IMG/VR virus record: IMGVR_UViG_3300044995_000411
Span: 1 to 36,539 of that record
Direction: 5' to 3' (one strand)
From: a virus
DNA length: 36,539 nucleotides
Position numbers and translations under genes: made by a program. Within the stretch, counting starts at the first letter, position 1. Every line of letters starts with the position of its first letter. Shown here piece by piece: positions 1 to 9,038 of this stretch. Under the pieces are notes generated by a model, which worked only from the letters and a program-made list of their open reading frames with translations, was not told where the DNA came from and did not search any database.

Positions 1-251
1 AAATGGCAGCAACTATGGATTTGAATGACCGCTTTGCAATGTTGGCGGAAGCGGCAATGTCGAAAGTTGCAGATGAGCAGCTTTCACCCAGCGCTTATAT
101 GATGTCTCCAGGTGAAACGCGAATGCGCATCAAAGGTACTGTAGGGAATGAAATATCGATAACATCTACGAGGCAAAACCAAAGGAGCTATAACCCGCTT
201 CAGACGCTAAATAAACAGGCTACAGATTCAATAATTGACGACGACTTTTAG
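1..251 (+). CDS. 3' part of a virion-type paralogue (enters from left edge)
   Basis: This open frame enters from the left edge and stops at TAG 249-251. Bases 1-127 are identical to 1213-1339, inside the intact paralogue at 954-1781, so the first visible ATG (position 3) is an internal methionine and the true start lies outside the window. The visible 82 residues carry the family's Asn-Lys-Gln-Ala motif. After the stop the same frame stays open to 461 and still resembles the family, so this is probably the middle of a longer protein that is now interrupted. Function is unknown. Confidence 0.55.
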   Translation, partial: MAATMDLNDRFAMLAEAAMSKVADEQLSPSAYMMSPGETRMRIKGTVGNEISITSTRQNQRSYNPLQTLNKQATDSIIDDDF

Positions 252-489
252 AGGTCTGCGTATTTTAATGTTCTTTACGATCATCGGGATCAAACAGATA
301 AAGCGTTTAGAGCAATGGCTGAACAGTTTAGCAAAGGTAAGGGAGAATACGGTCTCGCAGCTGCTTTGAATGCAGTGGCTAATTCCGCAAAACCAAAAGA
401 GCCCCTATGGAAAAAAATTTATCGTAATCCAAATGCACGAGTAGCGGCAGGAACAGCTGCTTGATGGGAATGGCCTATGGCGGGAAAAA
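252..489 (+). pseudogene. Frame-broken remnant linking the first paralogue to 490-927
   Basis: Frame 0 is open from 252 to a TGA at 462-464, with an in-frame ATG at 315. Its end reads like the Ala-rich helix that precedes the GGKKLYD motif in the paralogues. Adding one T near 461 and one A in the A-run near 485-489 restores a continuous reading (Ala-Ala-Leu-Met-Gly-Met-Ala-Tyr-Gly-Gly-Lys-Lys-Leu-Tyr-Asp) that joins the 490-927 frame. I read this as a decayed or mis-assembled paralogue with one stop and two single-base losses. Both losses adjoin short homopolymers, so sequencing error is possible. Confidence 0.5.
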
Positions 490-927
490 TTGTACGATTG
501 GCATCGTAATCGACAACTTCAAAATGCTGCTCCAGCGAATAAAGAAGTTACCGCTAGCGAATATGACTCTTTCAATTACGCCTGGGAAAAATTTATGAAA
601 CTTCACAGACAACACGGCGAAAATAGGTATCAACAAGCAGTCGACTTACTGAAGAATCTAAAGCATATAGAGCCTAAAAAGGCTATAGACATTACAATGG
701 ACACAATCAGAGGACGTACAGCATATGACTACGATAAATATATTAAAGACTTGGGTCTTACTATGCCTCCATCTAATTTTAACTGGAAATCCGGACTTGG
801 TACCGCTGCAGCAACAGCCACTACTATAGCAGGAACAAAATACCTAGGCAGTAAATTGTATAATTATTATAAAAACAAGCAAAGAGAAAACGCTACCCCT
901 TACTCAGAGAACCTCAATAACCAGTAA
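490..927 (+). CDS. C-terminal fragment of the first paralogue (YGGKKLYD family)
   Basis: The frame is open from a TTG at 490 that has no ribosome site and lies inside a conserved Lys-Leu-Tyr-Asp motif, so 490 is unlikely to be a natural start. The 145 residues hold charged helical sequence, then an Ala/Gly/Thr-rich hydrophobic stretch (about residues 100-120). This ends in Gly-Ser-Lys-Leu-Tyr-Asn-Tyr-Tyr-Lys, a second copy of the module. It is followed 26 bases later by the next paralogue. It is most likely the 3' half of the broken gene beginning left of position 1. An internal restart at ATG 595 is conceivable. Confidence 0.5.
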   Translation: MYDWHRNRQLQNAAPANKEVTASEYDSFNYAWEKFMKLHRQHGENRYQQAVDLLKNLKHIEPKKAIDITMDTIRGRTAYDYDKYIKDLGLTMPPSNFNWKSGLGTAAATATTIAGTKYLGSKLYNYYKNKQRENATPYSENLNNQ

Positions 928-953
928 TTTCAAGCCCTATCAAGGAGAAAATT

Positions 954-1781
954 ATGTCACAGCTAATGAAGATTGCTCTTGTTCAAGGCATCAACGAAGC
1001 GCTTGTAGATGCGGGTGCAATTCAATGGCCTAACGCAAAGGTAGCGTTTGAAGCTTGTTGTGAAATTGCATCAAATCTCAGTGGACCTGAAGTACTTACT
1101 GGACCACTTAATCGTGAAGATGCAGCAGTGATTGCGCATGAATTGCAAAAGGTTGCGGCCGCGCTGATTGAAGCTGGGTTTGAGCCTTCAATCGAAGAAA
1201 TTAACCGCGTAAAAATGGCAGCAACTATGGATTTGAATGACCGCTTTGCAATGTTGGCGGAAGCGGCAATGTCGAAAGTTGCAGATGAGCAGCTTTCACC
1301 CAGCGCTTATATGATGTCTCCAGGTGAAACGCGAATGCGTATTACGAACACAGTAGGTGAGGAAATGCCAGTAACGCCTACTGGGCGAAGCCAACGCGTT
1401 ATGAATTTGAATAAACAAGCCAACACAGCTGCTAACGCCGTCACTAACGCTTTAAATGAAGCCGCAGCTCACGCACAAATAAATGAGGCTTTGGCTAAAG
1501 GTGATCCTGGACGATTGGGCGCAGCATGGCTTCGTTTGAAAGGAGGTCTTGGGGATGCAGCGGCTTATATCGGTGAAAAAGCTACTGCACCTGTTCTTCC
1601 AAAAACTCGTGAGGCTTGGGGACAAGGTGCTAAGACAGTAGCGAAGGCTTTGGGATCCGATATTTATCATGATCCACGAGCCAGAGCAGCAGCACTAGCA
1701 GGAGCAATTTACGGTGGTAAGAAGTTGTACAATAAATTTCGCTCCTCACGAGAAGGAACGCCAGAATCACCTAACAACTAA
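954..1781 (+). CDS. Virion-type paralogue with a GGKKLY membrane module
   Basis: The start is ATG 954 with AAGGAG nine bases upstream. Residues 1-75 form a helical domain (Lys-Ile-Ala-Leu-Val, Ile-Gln-Trp-Pro-Asn, Glu-Ala-Cys-Cys) that recurs almost intact at the start of the 1842-3701 protein. The middle matches the sequence at the left edge of the window. The C-terminus has an Ala/Gly-rich hydrophobic segment ending Tyr-Gly-Gly-Lys-Lys-Leu-Tyr-Asn followed by basic residues, which would suit a short membrane-inserting helix with a positive flank. I know no family for it. Its position ahead of head genes suggests a virion or injected protein, which is inference. Confidence 0.75.
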   Translation: MSQLMKIALVQGINEALVDAGAIQWPNAKVAFEACCEIASNLSGPEVLTGPLNREDAAVIAHELQKVAAALIEAGFEPSIEEINRVKMAATMDLNDRFAMLAEAAMSKVADEQLSPSAYMMSPGETRMRITNTVGEEMPVTPTGRSQRVMNLNKQANTAANAVTNALNEAAAHAQINEALAKGDPGRLGAAWLRLKGGLGDAAAYIGEKATAPVLPKTREAWGQGAKTVAKALGSDIYHDPRARAAALAGAIYGGKKLYNKFRSSREGTPESPNN

Positions 1782-1841
1782 CTAAATAAATCAACTAATT
1801 TAACTACAGTAACACCCACACACACTCTAGAAGGTTCAAAA

Positions 1842-3701
1842 ATGTCTGAATTTATGAAAATTGCACTTGTCAAAAACATCAACAATAACCTTGTAAATAC
1901 AGGGGCAATTCAATGGCCTAACGAAAAAGTGGCACATGAGGCTTGTTGTGCGGTCGCGTCAAATCTCAATGACGAAGCTGTACTTTCCGGCCCACTTAGC
2001 CAAGAAGATGTCGCTGAAATCGCGCACGAACTACAGAAGGTTGCCGCTTATTTGACAGAAGATAATGAGCATAATCGGTTCAGGCTGACTAAAACGGCAT
2101 ATACGCCCGAATTCGAAATGCCTTCATATGCTACATTGCCTATGGAAGAACTTCCTAGTGCATTGGCTCCAAGCTTCTCTAATGCCTTGGCTTTGGCCCC
2201 GCCTCCGCCTGAGGGATTGCCTCCAGGCCCGCCTCCGCCTGAGGGATTGCCTCCAGGCCCGCCTCCGCATAGGGGATTGCCTCCAGGCTCTTCACGTAAG
2301 GCGGTGCCTTCAGGCTCCTCATATAAGGCAACGCCTCAAGGCGAACCTTATAGCGCACGGTTTACACATAATATCCCGCCTACAGAGCACATTCCGCCTA
2401 CAGGGCACATTCCGCTTACAGATATTCCCCCACAGAACTTGCCGCCTAAAAGAGTTAAAAAAGTTAAAAGAGTTAAAGTTGAAGTTATTCCTCCAAAGAA
2501 AAATACGGCAACCACAACTTCAAAAGAACACGCACTTTATAATGCTGGATTGGGGCCGTACGAAAGCAAGTGGCGCAAAGCCGCACCCTATGCAGCTGCC
2601 GCTGCAGCATTGATGGCAGCTGCATACGGAGGTAAGAAACTGTATGATTACTACAAGTCTAAAGAAGACGAAAATGCGGAGGATATGGAGCAGAAAGAAG
2701 CTGCAGAAGATACAATCTGGGTAATCAAGGAAGTTGCCCCGCACAAACCTACACCTGAAACGAAATTCCCCTTCTCAGATATAAAAAATTGGGCCAAATA
2801 TCATTGGGAAACCACAACCCCTTTTAAAAGAGGTGTAGCTTCCACTTTGGCAGCCGAGGCGGCACTTTATGGCGGTAAGAAACTTTATGATACATATAAA
2901 GATTATAAAGCTTATGAACGAGACAGACTGCATGATGAATTCCGTAAAGAGCAAATTCTCAAAGAAGTGACCGCATCACTTACATTCTTGGATGGGCTTC
3001 AACACAAAGTTGCAGGTTTGATCCCAAGTAAAGAAGCTATTATCGCTACAGCGGGACTTGCCGAAGCGGGTCCTCCAGGTTTTGAACTAATGAGTCAAAT
3101 TTTGATGGACCCACACATTAAAACTGCTGCTGACGCAGATGAAGTTATTTCACAAGTCTTGAATCAGCAGGTTGAAGCTGACGCGCTGCCTTCACCAGAA
3201 CTTGTTGATGCAATTGAGACTGCTATGGTAGATGATGAAGATGCAGATGAAGACGGGGAAGAAATTCCTCCGAAAGCTATGGAAATGCCCAAACAAGCGT
3301 ATTACCGCCGTTGGCTAAAGAGAGCTGCTGAGGGTTCATTGACTGACAGCGAAGGCAACTCACTTGCCGATGCTGCAGCGCACGGCGATCCTGTTGCACA
3401 ACTGGAACTCCAAAATCGGCCTCTTGGGGCTTACGAGATGCCGCAAGGTAAAACAAGATTTAGAGCTCCTGAGCAAGGTGCAACAGAACAAGCTGTAGAT
3501 GATGAAGCAGAAGACGAAGAGCTAAAAGCCGCAGAACTCGCATACCAAGCGGAATTCAACAAAGTGGCACGACAATTCGGTCCTACACTTCCGGCAATGA
3601 TGCCACAAAGCGAGAAAATTGCGCACATCCAATTTCTGATGTCGCTTCCGCCCTCAGAACGCGCAGCTCGCCACGTTGAATTGCTTTCAGGTCGTTATTG
3701 A
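1842..3701 (+). CDS. Large paralogue: proline-rich repeats and two GGKKLYD modules
   Basis: 619 residues, with AGAAGG ahead of ATG 1842. Domains in order: the N-terminal helical domain shared with the 954 gene (about 1-80); a proline-rich linker with three Pro-Pro-Pro-Pro-Glu-Gly-Leu-Pro-Pro-Gly-type repeats (about 118-150); a Lys/Val-rich stretch; a first Ala-rich hydrophobic helix ending Tyr-Gly-Gly-Lys-Lys-Leu-Tyr-Asp (about 250-272); a second copy near 330-350; an acidic region; and a helical C-terminus. It contains many Lys-x-Ala tripeptides. The gene ends 26 bases before a strong terminator, so it closes its transcription unit. A membrane-active virion protein is a guess; no family was recognised. 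Confidence 0.8.
   Translation: MSEFMKIALVKNINNNLVNTGAIQWPNEKVAHEACCAVASNLNDEAVLSGPLSQEDVAEIAHELQKVAAYLTEDNEHNRFRLTKTAYTPEFEMPSYATLPMEELPSALAPSFSNALALAPPPPEGLPPGPPPPEGLPPGPPPHRGLPPGSSRKAVPSGSSYKATPQGEPYSARFTHNIPPTEHIPPTGHIPLTDIPPQNLPPKRVKKVKRVKVEVIPPKKNTATTTSKEHALYNAGLGPYESKWRKAAPYAAAAAALMAAAYGGKKLYDYYKSKEDENAEDMEQKEAAEDTIWVIKEVAPHKPTPETKFPFSDIKNWAKYHWETTTPFKRGVASTLAAEAALYGGKKLYDTYKDYKAYERDRLHDEFRKEQILKEVTASLTFLDGLQHKVAGLIPSKEAIIATAGLAEAGPPGFELMSQILMDPHIKTAADADEVISQVLNQQVEADALPSPELVDAIETAMVDDEDADEDGEEIPPKAMEMPKQAYYRRWLKRAAEGSLTDSEGNSLADAAAHGDPVAQLELQNRPLGAYEMPQGKTRFRAPEQGATEQAVDDEAEDEELKAAELAYQAEFNKVARQFGPTLPAMMPQSEKIAHIQFLMSLPPSERAARHVELLSGRY
2199..2288 (+). repeat. Three 30-bp in-frame tandem repeats (proline-rich linker)
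   Basis: Units run 2199-2228, 2229-2258 and 2259-2288. The first two are identical and the third differs by a few bases. Each encodes ten residues of a Pro/Gly linker in the 1842-3701 protein. Confidence 0.85.
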
Positions 3702-3727
3702 GTCTTCATTTTCCAATAAAAAGCCTC

Positions 3728-3757
3728 ACGCCCAGAGCTTATACTAGCTCTGGGCGT
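3728..3757 (+). terminator. Rho-independent terminator after the paralogue cluster
   Basis: A perfect 12-bp stem (3728-3739 with 3746-3757) with a 6-base loop is followed by TTTT. It sits 26 bases after the stop at 3701 and just before the ribosome site of the next gene. It separates the paralogue cluster from the head operon, although readthrough cannot be excluded. Confidence 0.85.
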
Positions 3758-3776
3758 TTTCTATTTAGGAGTGACA

Positions 3777-6227
3777 ATGCCGGAGTTTCCTCTTTCTCAA
3801 TCCCCAAAAACTCAAGCTTTTGCGCAACTGCAACAACCACAACCTGATGAAAAAGACATTTTTCAACAGCAGTTTGCGCAATTGGCGTACCAAGCATTTT
3901 CCAAAATGCGGCCTGAGCTACTAGCTGAGGTCATCACATTTCGCATTTTGGAAGTAGATGTCGAGGCAGGTCTTGGGATCGGTGCCTTTCTTTTGCGCCA
4001 CGCTCAGGACTTGCTTACGGTGCCTTGTGTTGTCTCAAACAACACGATCAAACCGTTGGATATGTTTTATTCGCGCGCTAACGATAGGTTTTATCCCCTA
4101 ACAACAGAATGGCTTGATGAAGCAACGAAAGACCAAGTATCTCAGATCGGAGGTAGTGCAAAAGCTCCCAAGACGCTGATCCGTAATATGGATATCCGTC
4201 GAGCTGTAGTACCCCCCAACATAGGAAGGTACTCATACGCAGAAGAAAAGGAAGCAGCCTGGGCCCCTTTTATTAGCGCTGAATATTCTCGAACACAAAA
4301 AGTAGCCGAAACTTATGAAGGCAAATTTATTGAGGCACTTAGCCTTACTCCAAATGAATTCAAAGTAGCGTATGAGCGGATTCTTATCAAAAATCCAGAT
4401 TTTGCCTATAAGCTCAGCTCTATCTACGGAGCTCAAGAGCTACGAAACGCGCTAGAGCAAAGGTCTACAAAAATTGCACATGATCATAAGCTGGAACAAC
4501 CAGCAAAAGGAGATGTACGAGTACTTACCGCAGCAACACCATTTTCAGAAAGCGCTCGTGGATTAGACCCAGAAGAAAAAGCACAAGCCTATCAGTCAAT
4601 TCGATTGTACGGCATTTATGTAAAGGACACTAGAAAGGAACTAAACTCGCTATTTGCCTTTTCAGAAAGCGATTTCCAACTCATCACTCCAACCGTAGCA
4701 GGTCTTTACAAAGTCTGGATGTCGGATGGGTCTATGGAACTCGTTGTAATTATTCCTAACCCGATCACTTTCAGTATTTCAAGTACTGTATGCAATAAAC
4801 AACCCTACTACGGTATTTATTTTCGCGATGGGCGTTATGAATGGTTGCCTGGAAAACTACTTGCCGAGCCTGTCCTTGAAGCATCTGTAGCTGATGTAGA
4901 AGACTTTATTCGCCCATTGACACTTGAAACACCAGAAAATGGTAAAGAAGGTACATTCTTTAGTAGTGCACGTATGAGCTTTAGAGCTACTGCGCCAATT
5001 TTTGCACTAAATGTTACTAAAGACTCTAAACGTCTTTACCTTCAAACGCCTGAAGGTACGTCTGTTACAATTGTTAAAAATATCTCTCCTGGCACCGTAA
5101 TTGCAGCAGATAATGGACGCACTCTTATATTGGGATCATCTTTCAAATGGGTGCGCCGTCGTTCAAGTAAATCTGATCGTGATAAAAAAATCCTGACAAA
5201 TATGCAGGAAATTATGACGGCTATCGAGTCTAGAATCGGTGGCGAACGAATGGTCATTAAACAGGCTGCCGACAACGAATGGGTAGTTCACGGAGTAAAT
5301 CGCCACCTTAGTACACACGAAGCGTTAGAAAAGATTGCAAAAATTTACAACATCTCTGTCCAAGACGCCGCTGACGCCATGGCCTACGTAGCTATGAGTA
5401 CTGGAGCACGGCTATTGGCTGTCAAACAAGCTGCTGAGTCTCTCAATCCAGATGGATCGCCTATGGAGCCGCCCCCTGAAAATACTCCGCCTCCGGGGCC
5501 TAACGGGCTGCAGCTGGCCATTGGAGAAAAAATGCAGCAAATCGCAGGACAAATTGCTGCCCTGCAACAACAGCAACAAATGTTGCAAGAAATCGCACAA
5601 CGATCAGCGATGATCGACCAAAATGGTGGTGCTGTAGCAGCCCCAGCAGCTGCAGCAGAAATGATGGCAGGCCCCAACAACTTCATCATGGGGCAACCTG
5701 TTATGGCACCCGTTGCGGCACAAGGTATACCTCAAGGTATGCCTCAAGGTATGCCTCAAGGTATGCCTCAAGGTATGCCTCAAGGTATGCCTCAAGGTAT
5801 GCCTCAAGGTATGCCTCAAGGTATGCCTCAAGGTATGCCTCAAGGTATGCCTCAAGAACCCACACCACCTCCTGTCATGCCCATCGACGGACCTTCTTAT
5901 GAAAATCTACATGAACAAATAAATCCTGAATTCCTCAATCAAGTAGCAGAACTGGGTGACGCAAGAATATTTGATGCGGTCGCAATTGCGTCTCTTGCAA
6001 AACAGCGATCGCTTCGTCCCGTCTTGCAAAAATACTTGCCCACCCTTGAAGCAGCTCTCGACAGTTTGGGTCGAATGCTACTACTCTTCTATGTCAAAGA
6101 AAGAAGTATACAAGAAATCCTGGGAGCAGACGCACAAACAGAAACTGAACAAAAAATTAGAGATGTGTTTCACAGTCTAGGAAACACAATACTCACATTA
6201 TCACAATTTGCGGACGCCGCGACATAA
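3777..6227 (+). CDS. Large virion structural protein with a PQGM repeat tract
   Basis: The ATG at 3777 is preferred over GTG 3771 because AGGAG (3767-3771) overlaps the GTG. 816 residues. The N-terminal half is mixed alpha/beta and includes a Pro-Leu-Asp-Met-Phe-Tyr segment followed by a Phe-Tyr-Pro-Leu segment. The middle holds several Lys-x-Ala motifs. Residues about 560-600 are Gln-rich and coiled-coil-like, followed by ten exact Pro-Gln-Gly-Met repeats and a helical C-terminus. It opens the long head operon (the next gene is 6 bases away). A structural role is inferred from length and position; a portal cannot be excluded but no portal signature is visible. Confidence 0.75.
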   Translation: MPEFPLSQSPKTQAFAQLQQPQPDEKDIFQQQFAQLAYQAFSKMRPELLAEVITFRILEVDVEAGLGIGAFLLRHAQDLLTVPCVVSNNTIKPLDMFYSRANDRFYPLTTEWLDEATKDQVSQIGGSAKAPKTLIRNMDIRRAVVPPNIGRYSYAEEKEAAWAPFISAEYSRTQKVAETYEGKFIEALSLTPNEFKVAYERILIKNPDFAYKLSSIYGAQELRNALEQRSTKIAHDHKLEQPAKGDVRVLTAATPFSESARGLDPEEKAQAYQSIRLYGIYVKDTRKELNSLFAFSESDFQLITPTVAGLYKVWMSDGSMELVVIIPNPITFSISSTVCNKQPYYGIYFRDGRYEWLPGKLLAEPVLEASVADVEDFIRPLTLETPENGKEGTFFSSARMSFRATAPIFALNVTKDSKRLYLQTPEGTSVTIVKNISPGTVIAADNGRTLILGSSFKWVRRRSSKSDRDKKILTNMQEIMTAIESRIGGERMVIKQAADNEWVVHGVNRHLSTHEALEKIAKIYNISVQDAADAMAYVAMSTGARLLAVKQAAESLNPDGSPMEPPPENTPPPGPNGLQLAIGEKMQQIAGQIAALQQQQQMLQEIAQRSAMIDQNGGAVAAPAAAAEMMAGPNNFIMGQPVMAPVAAQGIPQGMPQGMPQGMPQGMPQGMPQGMPQGMPQGMPQGMPQGMPQEPTPPPVMPIDGPSYENLHEQINPEFLNQVAELGDARIFDAVAIASLAKQRSLRPVLQKYLPTLEAALDSLGRMLLLFYVKERSIQEILGADAQTETEQKIRDVFHSLGNTILTLSQFADAAT
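5730..5849 (+). repeat. Ten identical 12-bp tandem repeats (CCTCAAGGTATG)
   Basis: Ten perfect copies occupy exactly 120 bases, each encoding Pro-Gln-Gly-Met in the 3777-6227 protein. A degenerate copy precedes them and a truncated copy follows. The lack of any divergence implies recent expansion by slippage. Any change in copy number stays in frame. Confidence 0.95.
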
Positions 6228-6233
6228 GGAGCC

Positions 6234-6941
6234 ATGCCGCAAACGCCACCAGACTACAAAGCCATTGAGATTATTGCTGCAGCAAAAGCAGGCGGACCAA
6301 TTCCAGAAGAACCGCTTGAAGCTGCATTATACCATGCGGTTCGTGGTGATACATCTGTATCAACTGCAGTAAATGAAGCGTTTGCTTTGTATCAAGATAA
6401 TGAATTTTGTCATATCATGAATGCTTTGGTGCTAGCTGACGCTCCTGCGCATTCTGTAGCAGCGTCAAGTGGCGTATCTGAAACCATATACGCCACTTAT
6501 AAAGCATTATTTTTTCGGCCTGACGTATTCCCACATAATTTTGCTAAAGCGCGTTATGTCGCACAACTTGATTTACCTGAACCACAAAAAAAACTCTACG
6601 AAATTGCACGAGATCAAGGGTACAAACCTCTACTAGACAAAACACAATTTGGTACAAAAAAACGAATTGACGCAAACGAAGTTCGGCAAGAAGCGCTTGA
6701 AGATATGTGGGTCAGGTTTACCTCTCACCGAGGTAAACCAATCACTTCTGAAGAAGTAACAGCCGCCCTTCAGTGGGGTAAAGCAGCTCTTGCAGTTGCC
6801 GAAAAAATCTGTGAAGAGCAAAAAGACTTGCGACGTAGCAAAGAAGGCGAAGAAGAACTTCGTATTGCGCTTAACGTCGTCAAAACGCGAACAACACCTG
6901 AAGATCTTGGGATCAAACGCGAAGATATTATCAGCGACTAA
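6234..6941 (+). CDS. Head-operon protein with a possible helix-turn-helix
   Basis: AAGGAG lies directly before ATG 6234. 235 residues, predicted helical. A segment near residues 65-95 (Val-Ala-Ala-Ser-Ser-Gly-Val-Ser-Glu-Thr, then Tyr..Leu-Phe-Phe) has the spacing of a helix-turn-helix of the kind in which a short recognition helix precedes a Tyr..Phe-Phe pair. The C-terminal half is charged. A DNA-binding or small-terminase-like role is possible but unproven. Confidence 0.65.
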   Translation: MPQTPPDYKAIEIIAAAKAGGPIPEEPLEAALYHAVRGDTSVSTAVNEAFALYQDNEFCHIMNALVLADAPAHSVAASSGVSETIYATYKALFFRPDVFPHNFAKARYVAQLDLPEPQKKLYEIARDQGYKPLLDKTQFGTKKRIDANEVRQEALEDMWVRFTSHRGKPITSEEVTAALQWGKAALAVAEKICEEQKDLRRSKEGEEELRIALNVVKTRTTPEDLGIKREDIISD

Positions 6942-6961
6942 CTATTTTCAAGAGGCACCCA

Positions 6962-7810
6962 ATGGCGAGCTGGACCAAAGAAATGTTTGAGCATGAAGCC
7001 ACACGAATCGCACAACTAGCGATCGAAAAAAAAGGCTCATTGCACGAGCTTACTGTCGCTACAGCGAAGCTCGCCAAACTTAATGATGAACAAATTCGAC
7101 GCCTCGCCCGCGCAGTAAATTCAAAAGCATTCAATGCCTACTTTGAGCAACGTAAAACCGCTGAAGACCGATTTGTAAGCTTTGACTGTGTTGATCCAGA
7201 AAAAGTTATCACAGAACTCTCTGCGTCAAAGGCCGCGCCGTATGTTGAATCAGAACGTGAGAAAAAAGCATCTTATCCTGATTTGCCAAATGAGGTAGTC
7301 CCTGCGCGCACACCGCCAAAACAACCAATTGAAAAAACAGCCGAGGTCATGGCACGAGCTGTGGGGCCAGAAGAGCCGCCACACAAAGCCTTGATTCACT
7401 GGAAAGCCGCCTGCGATCGCCTTGCCTCTGACCACAGGCAACTCCAAATACGATGGGCTACCGGTATGGACAAATTGGCAAATAAATGTCGGCGCCTTTA
7501 TTGGGATCACGATTCGTTCGAAAAACATGCAGTTGCCCTATACGGAAGCGCTGTGCTCCCAGAACTGCAAGCCCTTCGTGAAAGACTAAATATGGCGCCT
7601 TTCAATATGGAAAAAGAAGCGGCTGATCAGATCGAAGCCACTGTATTTGGTGTAGAGCGCCCAGAACATGTAATGCTAAAGCACCTTATCGAAACCCGAC
7701 AAAAAGCGGATAAAACAGCAGCAGCGCTTAAACTTGCAATGAAGTATAAGAATGAAACGCAACAACGCGTGGACGCGTTGTTCAAAGACGCTATCAGAAA
7801 AACACAATAA
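6962..7810 (+). CDS. Unrecognised helical head-operon protein
   Basis: Start ATG 6962 with AGAGG upstream. 282 residues, strongly helical and charged, without membrane segments or cysteine motifs that suggest an enzyme. It carries five Lys-x-Ala signatures (for example near Ile-Glu-Lys-Thr-Ala and Asp-Lys-Thr-Ala-Ala). It sits between two other unrecognised operon genes. A virion or scaffold-like role would fit the position, but no family was identified. Confidence 0.7.
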   Translation: MASWTKEMFEHEATRIAQLAIEKKGSLHELTVATAKLAKLNDEQIRRLARAVNSKAFNAYFEQRKTAEDRFVSFDCVDPEKVITELSASKAAPYVESEREKKASYPDLPNEVVPARTPPKQPIEKTAEVMARAVGPEEPPHKALIHWKAACDRLASDHRQLQIRWATGMDKLANKCRRLYWDHDSFEKHAVALYGSAVLPELQALRERLNMAPFNMEKEAADQIEATVFGVERPEHVMLKHLIETRQKADKTAAALKLAMKYKNETQQRVDALFKDAIRKTQ

Positions 7811-7834
7811 ATAAAACACGTAAGGGCCAATCAC

Positions 7835-8803
7835 ATGAAGCTCGGGGCAACCACCAAAAAATTCGCAACAAACAACATCAACGCCATGCCGAAAAACCAA
7901 AAGCTCGGAGGCTTAGGGGATTTTATAAATTCTTATATGGATCGTCGTATAAAAACTTGGATTGATTACGACACAACAAAACAAGCTGGAATCAATGAAT
8001 ACGTATTATGGAAGAATCAACTAACTGGTAAAGATTTAGAAAACTTTAAAGAGTTTATGCTAGGGGCCAAAGTCCTGGGTATGGCTGATGGTGCCAAAAA
8101 AACTCTAGGTGCTGCAGGTGTCGCTGGACTAATTTATGGCACTAAAAAACTTTACGATCGCTTTACGCAACCTAAAGACGAGAACAAGCAAAAACTCGCG
8201 GCGCTTTCTCTAAAAAACAAGCTCCTTGCCACTACGGCAGCAGCCCCAGTACTATATTCTGCCTATAAAGGCATGCGCCCTGCAGACGAACAAGCAATGC
8301 GCGCGATAGATTATATGACAAACGCTATGGAAAACCCAATCACTCCTTTGCCATCTATGACGGTTACCGCAAGTTACGTTGATACAGCAAATAAGTTTTT
8401 GAAAACAGCGACCAACCAAAACTCTAGGGGGCTACGAGCAATCCCCGATGCTGCAATTGCAAGCTTGTCAAATGTGGTCGCTCAAAAGTTTGTGAGTGAC
8501 CCAATCGATTACGCGCATATGAAAATCAAAAGAAAATTGGTAGATGAACCAGAATGGCGGAGAAACTTTAAAAAAGTTATTGCGTCAGATCCAGAATTGC
8601 AGGAAGCCCATGCCCGCGATCCTAATATGCTTCCGCGACTTTTTGAATCTATCAAACGATACAGCCCGACACTTGCAAAAGACCATCTAGGTACAAAAAA
8701 CATCCTCCGCCATGGTGTGCACACTGGTGGTGTACTCGACGTAAATACACTTAAATTGTTGGCAGAAACCGAAAAACTCCGAGCTGAAACACTGAGGCGC
8801 TAA
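7835..8803 (+). CDS. GGKKLYD-family member in the head operon
   Basis: 322 residues from ATG 7835 (AAGGG upstream). A Gly/Ala-rich hydrophobic segment near residues 90-105 ends Tyr-Gly-Thr-Lys-Lys-Leu-Tyr-Asp-Arg, matching the module of the 954 and 1842 proteins. A second hydrophobic stretch (Leu-Ala-Thr-Thr-Ala-Ala-Ala-Pro-Val-Leu) follows near 130. The C-terminal half is soluble and helical. The stop TAA shares its last A with the next ATG, so the two genes are translationally coupled. A membrane-interacting virion protein is inferred. Confidence 0.7.
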   Translation: MKLGATTKKFATNNINAMPKNQKLGGLGDFINSYMDRRIKTWIDYDTTKQAGINEYVLWKNQLTGKDLENFKEFMLGAKVLGMADGAKKTLGAAGVAGLIYGTKKLYDRFTQPKDENKQKLAALSLKNKLLATTAAAPVLYSAYKGMRPADEQAMRAIDYMTNAMENPITPLPSMTVTASYVDTANKFLKTATNQNSRGLRAIPDAAIASLSNVVAQKFVSDPIDYAHMKIKRKLVDEPEWRRNFKKVIASDPELQEAHARDPNMLPRLFESIKRYSPTLAKDHLGTKNILRHGVHTGGVLDVNTLKLLAETEKLRAETLRR

Positions 8804-9024
8804 TGATTCCAAAAATACTTAGAAATCATTTACGTCGTAACGGTACTGTCAAACACGCCGAAGAAATGCTACGCCGAGATGGCGAATATGTTACAGACTT
8901 GTCGACAATCGAAGGTATTGCAAAACTCGCAGGTATGCGGATTGCCGCAGATATCCTCAATGAGGAAATGATCAACGACGGTATCGCTGCACTTGAAATC
9001 TTGTCACAACTTCGATCACGTTGA
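8803..9024 (+). CDS. Small helical head-operon protein
   Basis: 73 residues. The ATG at 8803 overlaps the previous stop. It is charged and helical, with no recognised motif. It ends 14 bases before the GTG of the next gene. It is real on packing and coupling grounds; function unknown. Confidence 0.65.
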   Translation: MIPKILRNHLRRNGTVKHAEEMLRRDGEYVTDLSTIEGIAKLAGMRIAADILNEEMINDGIAALEILSQLRSR

Positions 9025-9038
9025 AAGGAAGTGCAAAC

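Larger units (their letters stand above)
1..1339 (+). repeat. 127-bp direct repeat: 1-127 and 1213-1339
   Basis: Bases 1-127 and 1213-1339 are identical by direct comparison and in the same reading frame of two neighbouring paralogues. Similarity drops sharply after position 127. This points to recent duplication or gene conversion. Recombination between the copies would delete the intervening 1.2 kb. Confidence 0.85.

Noticed and set aside
2128-2613. 161-residue plus ORF rich in Leu/Arg repeats
   Set aside because: Out-of-frame reading of the proline-rich repeats of the 1842-3701 gene.
5604-5855. Minus-strand and alternate-frame ORFs with Arg-His-Thr-Leu or Val-Cys-Leu-Lys repeats
   Set aside because: They are shadows of the 12-bp repeat read in other frames; no ribosome site, and the plus frame is part of an 816-residue gene.
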